A stretch of DNA of 64,000 nt from Tamarix chinensis. Taxonomy: Eukaryota; Streptophyta; Magnoliopsida; Caryophyllales; Tamaricaceae. This document shows, in pieces, positions 59,218 to 64,000 of this stretch. The DNA lies in assembly GCA_030549775.1 (NCBI GenBank), contig CM060177.1, positions 67,447,638-67,511,637 of the forward strand. The letters run 5' to 3'. Position 1 is the stretch's first letter. The number at the start of each line of letters is the position of its first letter. Position numbers and translations under genes: made by a program. Under the pieces are notes generated by a model that was not told the origin of the DNA, did not search any database, and worked only from the letters and a program-made list of their open reading frames with translations.

Positions 59218-60190
59218 TATGGCCAACAAAATAGTTGATAGGGATAATAGTGATGAAGAAGGGAAGAGAGGACCTACTATTATGAGAATCATCACAGACA
59301 TGCGGAATAGAGGAGAACTAGTTGAGTTGGGATGGAGTACTTACAATCTTTCCATTAGCCCCTACACAAATATGTTTCTAGCGTACATTTCACTCTTCAT
59401 GCGTAACCATGTTCCTATATCTTATAATAAGTTGAAGCAGGTTCCAAAGGGTCACAAGGAGAATATTTGGTAGGAAATTATGGTAAATATGTTATTATAT
59501 TTAATCATTTTTTTATATCAAATGTTATTAATTTTAATACATTAACATCGATATACATCTATATGTCTTATTTTGTAGAGGGCCTTTAATGTCCTAGAGT
59601 TTAAAAAGAAATGGCTTCTTAGACATTATGGGGAGTGTCTAATAACATTTAAGTCATACGTAGCTTCTAGAAAAATATACAGAAAGAGGGATGGCTCTCT
59701 ATAATAGAACCCACCAAAATGATATGGTTTCATTGATCAAGAAAGATGGAACTAATTTATTACACACTTTTTTTTGGAGGATTTTAAGGTATTTGTTAGA
59801 TAACAATTAAACTTTTTGATTAAGAATATTTCATTGATATTTGAATAATCATGTGACTATGTTTTGGCTTGTGACATAGGAAAAAAGTTGCAAAAATAAA
59901 GAGATTTTTAAGTAGAATAAATACCAGCATAATATAGCTCGTAAAAGCTATGTAGACCTTGAAGAGGAGTTGGTATGAGATTTTGATTTATCTATTTATA
60001 TGTAAAAGTCTAACGTTATAATAATATTCTTAATGTAAGATTAGTTTTTTGATATATAGCTCATTGCCTAAGAATTGGATCCATATACCTCGTCCATCAA
60101 TATTGGTACATTATGAAAAAAGGTTAGAAAAACAAAAGATAGATATATTAATGAAGATGTAGATGTTGCTGCTAAAAAAATTATAAGTTT
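59218..60190 (+). pseudogene. TNPA / Transposase_24-like protein of the CACTA element
   Basis: A first exon (59218-59481) begins MANKIVDRDNSDEEG and has RGPTIMRIITDMRNRGE, YISLFMRNHVPISY and PKGHKENIW, the DUF/Transposase_24 pattern (RGP....., then W..IP......K..IW). An in-frame TAG at 59471-59473 interrupts it. A probable intron (GTAAAT at 59482 to TTTGTAG) leads to exon 2 from 59579 (AFNVLEFKKKWLLRHYGECL, then YPPKM-like and FIDQE segments). Later pieces (about 59880-59975) read SCKNKEIFK and RKSYVDLEEELV. Several stops make it a pseudogene. The transposase TNPD was not found. Confidence 0.75.
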
Positions 60191-61159
60191 GTAGCTATCC
60201 TGAACCCTACTTAGTTTTCTCTTAGAAAACTATTATATTATGCTTATTCCTATAAGCTACATTGAAAAATAGTATAAATATTATAGGAAAAACATGAAAC
60301 GTTAGATGCTATGAAGGGGGTGGACTAAGACAACATTGTGTCCTAGGTTATAGGAATTGTAGAACACCATAGAAGACATAAGGGTCTTGTGTAACACCCC
60401 AAAATTTACTATATTTTTTTTAAATGGAAGCAAATAAATTAGAACCTGTGAATTTCGGGAATGTTACCGCCATTCCAAACCACTTCACTCTGACTGTTCT
60501 AGTACCAAGTTCTAAGGCTATAAAGGATTATTGTTAAACTTTAATCAATACTTAAACCAATAATTCATAAAAGGAACTAGAAGGATCATAACGTAGAAAT
60601 CAGAGTATGCGTAAAAAGTTTACAATTCAAAGGAGTACAATCAACAATAAGATAGAAATCAGAGTGCGTGAAAAGAGCCATAAACCAGAATGCATTATTA
60701 AAATTCCAAAAAGGGAAAAGAAGTTTTCAACAGGTAAAAGTTAAGTCTAGGATACTCAAAACAAAATAAAAGGGTCAAAAAGGGAAATCCGGCCACTCCA
60801 CTCTCGATCCTTGTGCCAATTCCATGCTCACCACTTAGCCCCGCCTGATGTCTCATGAACATCGAAGGCATCAAAATAAGTGTCTCCCAACTACACAAAG
60901 TCAAAAAGGTCTTCTACTCGTGGGAATGAGTAGCACCCATGAAACGGGTGTTGACTACACTACGTACTAAGTAAGGTAATCGTGCACTAAGGTCAATACA
61001 CAAAAGTAGCATAATCCAAGCATGATAATGCAACAACATACGATCACTTTAGATAATTAAATAAAAGCCAAATTATAGTCCTGATAAACTGATTATTTAA
61101 TCTCTGATCAATGCTCATTTCACACCATACTTTTTATCTAATCCATATGAGTACGGGAA

Positions 61160-61500
61160 CACCACTATTATAGCTGGTGGACCGGAAACATATAGGGCAT
61201 AAAGCTCCTAACCACTATTATTGCTGGTGGACTAGAAACATATAGGGCATAAAGCTGTTGACCACTATTATTACCGGTGGATCGGCCTAGCCTCGACTAT
61301 CATGGTGGTTCACTGTAAGTACTTAGTGTCTTTCCCATGTCTTAGCACAATTATGTTCACTTTATTGAGCACGGAATCCCCCATTATTATAGTTAGTGGA
61401 CCAGAAGCATACTGGCATAATGCATCTAACCACTATTATTCGCTAGTGGATCACTCACACATAGGGCAAAACACCTTAACCACTATTATATGCCCGTGGA
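61160..61500 (+). repeat. CCACTATTAT...GTGG hairpin array in the second type A LTR
   Basis: Six units at about 61162, 61210, 61261, 61381, 61431 and 61480, for example CCACTATTATAGCTGGTGG and CCACTATTATTACCGGTGG. Confidence 0.88.
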
Positions 61501-63225
61501 CTGGTCTGGGCCCTGCTCAAGAATCTTCTACTTTACGTAATTAATGTCTTAAGTGTATTATTCAAAAGTTTCACCCTAGACATGCATGACTATCACTCTC
61601 TACGCTTATCCTTCAAAAGTCCCATCCCATATCATGAGACTCATACACCTCCTAAATTGACCCAACATCCTTTCCTCCTTACCCTAACTCACACTAGAGC
61701 CCATCTCCCATATATGTGGGTCAAGACCCACTACTTTTCACCTCCAGTCCACTCACCGCCTCGCTCTAGGGTTTTCCCTAGAAACCCTAATTTAGGCCTA
61801 TGTGGCCCATCCTACTCCAGCTCACACAACCCAAATCATTTTAACACTTGATAAATCACAACCTTTAGATTCAACCCTCATCATACACCTTACTCCTCAA
61901 GCAAATGTGTGGTCACAAATCCCTAGGTACTCACATCAAACCCTAATTGGCCACACCAAACCCTAGATTACTCATTTCCACATGTCAACCCTCCATTTCT
62001 CACCTTTCACTTCTTATTTTTCCATACTAATCATGCTCATCCCTCACATTTCAATTTCCACCCTCATCTCGTACTCTACTCACCCACTTCAAAATTTACC
62101 ACCTTCTTAGATTAGGGTTTTCTCTCAAACCCTAGCTCGGTCTTCTATGTACCCTTATACTGTCCCATGTACTATTTTTCACTCAAAGCCTCTAAACACC
62201 CAAACAACTCTTCCATTACCTTCCTTACACCCCAAGTTAACTTTTCATATGTAAATTTCACTCCTATTTAAACTTTAACCTTCCTATGAAAACCTTCAAA
62301 CTTTCTCATACAATACCCTAAACTCCCATGCAAGCCCTAGATTCTCCCATGCAAAACCCTACATTCTCCCATACAAAACCATAGCTTTGATTCTCCTATA
62401 CAACACCATAGATTAGATTCTCCTATGTAAAGCCATAGATTCTCCTATACGAAACCCTAGATTCTTGCACAACCATGGATTCTCCCATGCCAAACCATTG
62501 ATTCTCCTATGCAAGCCCTAAATTCTTCCACTCTTTTATTTTATTTAAAATCCCTATTTTATTCGTCCACTGATGGACCATTAAAATATTTAGGTCAACT
62601 CACGCCCCTTGGTCAACTTATTTCCCTTTGGTCAACTTACTTCCCCATTTTCCTTTTTCATCCTTTCCACCCCACCAAACCACATTAAACATCCTCACAT
62701 GCATGTATTAAAGGGTCATAACACAATACATAATATTCCACAACATATACATAGTAACACATGCCATATGAAAGCAAATAAGTATACCTCAACTCCAAGC
62801 CGCACTAAACATGAAATAGTTATAATAGTAAGCATAAGATACATTACACATCATGTTACATGTCATACAAAGCATATAAGGCACATAAACACACATAAGG
62901 CCTTAGCTACACCCTTACCTAATACGATACCAGTCTTAGAGCATGCTCTTACGCCTCTTTAAGGGTTCGACTGGTCTCACCTATAAGAAGGAAAATTAAA
63001 GATTAAGTTCCCTCCTACTAAAAAAATACTATTATTTCCTAATTTATTCTAAGATTAGGGTTTTAGATAAAATAATAATATAATAGTAATAACACTAACT
63101 AATTACTAATTTTGCTTAAGATAAAAAGAATTATAGTAATATTATAAAAGATGATAATATAAGGTTTGAAGATTTTACCCTAATAATAATAATGATATTA
63201 ATAATAAGAATAATAATAATAACGA

Positions 63226-63381
<156 letters not shown>

Positions 63382-63636
63382 ATACTAATATAGTTCGAAA
63401 TAAATGGTGCAATAAGGGCTTCGACCCTTCACAAAAATAATACTAATAATAATACTACTAACATTAATAATAATAATAAAAACAACAAAAACAACAACAA
63501 AAATAATAGTAATATGAAATAATAATAATAAGAACAATAATGATAATAATACTAATATTATAAATTGAAAATAATGTAAAGTAGGGTTTCGACCCTACTT
63601 TAAAATAATACTATTACTATTAATAATAATAATAAC

Positions 63637-63676
<40 letters not shown>

Positions 63677-64000
63677 TAACCAAAATAAAAATAGAATAGG
63701 GCTTCGGCCTTCAATAACAATAATAATAAAAACATTAGTAGTAGTAGTAATATATTTGAAATAATGGAAATATAATAAACTAAAATAAATAAAGCTTGTA
63801 TAAATAGTGTTTAAGGGTTGAGAGGGTTAAGGTACCACCTTGGGTTGGTGGTGGTAGGCGACACCTACGGTGGTGCATGGCGGAGGCGGCCATGGCCGGA
63901 AAAAGAAAAGAAAAGAGAGAAAGTTGAGTACTGGGAAAAGGAGAGGGAGAAAGAGGGTAGGAGTTGTGGTGTTTATGGTTGCCTAGATGGAGAGGAGTAG

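Larger units (their letters stand above)
57255..60389 (+). mobile_element. CACTA (En/Spm) DNA transposon remnant
   Basis: The left region (57260-57560) holds inverted subterminal repeats: variants of TTAATAATGGTTATTATAATA and TAACTATTATTAAAA about every 40-60 bp, as in plant CACTA ends. A CT-rich leader (57560-57700), a (CA)n run (58197-58254) and a TNPA/Transposase_24-like gene remnant (59218-60190) follow. The left terminus (ACACATTATTAAAGG, about 57260) only loosely fits CACTA. The right terminus is missing because an A-type LTR starts at 60390. Confidence 0.7.

Overview
This window looks like nuclear DNA of a flowering plant, probably a eudicot; the species cannot be told from sequence alone. 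The signs are a spliced gene with GT-AG introns up to 8.25 kb, AT-rich spacers, and dense plant-type retrotransposons (Ty1/copia, Ty3/gypsy chromovirus and Athila-like, a Cassandra TRIM, a CACTA element). I see only one credible host gene. The rest is almost entirely layered transposable elements, mostly decayed or reduced to solo LTRs.

Layout: 1-5.2 kb holds broken copia and gypsy fragments and an LTR with an internal 196-bp tandem duplication. 6.6-19.6 kb holds a five-exon plus-strand gene for a divergent UDP-N-acetylglucosamine-pyrophosphorylase-like protein that seems to lack the nucleotide-binding loop. Its second intron (7067-15317) is packed with gypsy remnants: a chromovirus whose integrase is split by a 1.5-kb solo LTR with perfect target duplication, and a gag-protease deletion derivative. 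Its fourth intron holds a G/T-skewed low-complexity tract and degenerate 350-390 bp repeats.

21.2-24.6 kb is a 3.4-kb solo LTR (called C1 here). 24.9-25.5 kb is a microsatellite cluster. 25.9-26.7 kb is a Cassandra-type TRIM with 5S-rRNA-derived LTRs. 26.9-39.0 kb is a nest: an old LTR (C2) split by a 10.3-kb interval, which is itself a 4.7-kb solo LTR (A) carrying two further solo LTRs (B, 3.9 kb, and an Athila-like one, 1.7 kb), with target duplications for all three insertions. 39.0-43.8 kb holds truncated relatives of the same LTR clade and a 1-kb array of a roughly 30-bp repeat.

43.8-48.9 kb is a minus-strand copia element with a 5' LTR, broken in RNase H. 49.5-55.9 kb is the only element with both LTRs and a perfect 5-bp target duplication: an Athila-like non-autonomous element with a duplicated primer-binding site. 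56.1-57.2 kb is another LTR fragment, 57.3-60.4 kb a CACTA remnant with a TNPA/Transposase_24-like gene, and 60.4-64 kb the start of another A-type LTR running off the window.

The most unusual structural signal is that the related LTR subfamilies A, B, C and D each carry, at a similar distance from their start, a cluster of short repeats, and in A and B these are clear hairpin-forming arrays with different sequences. I found no tRNA gene, rRNA gene or CRISPR array.
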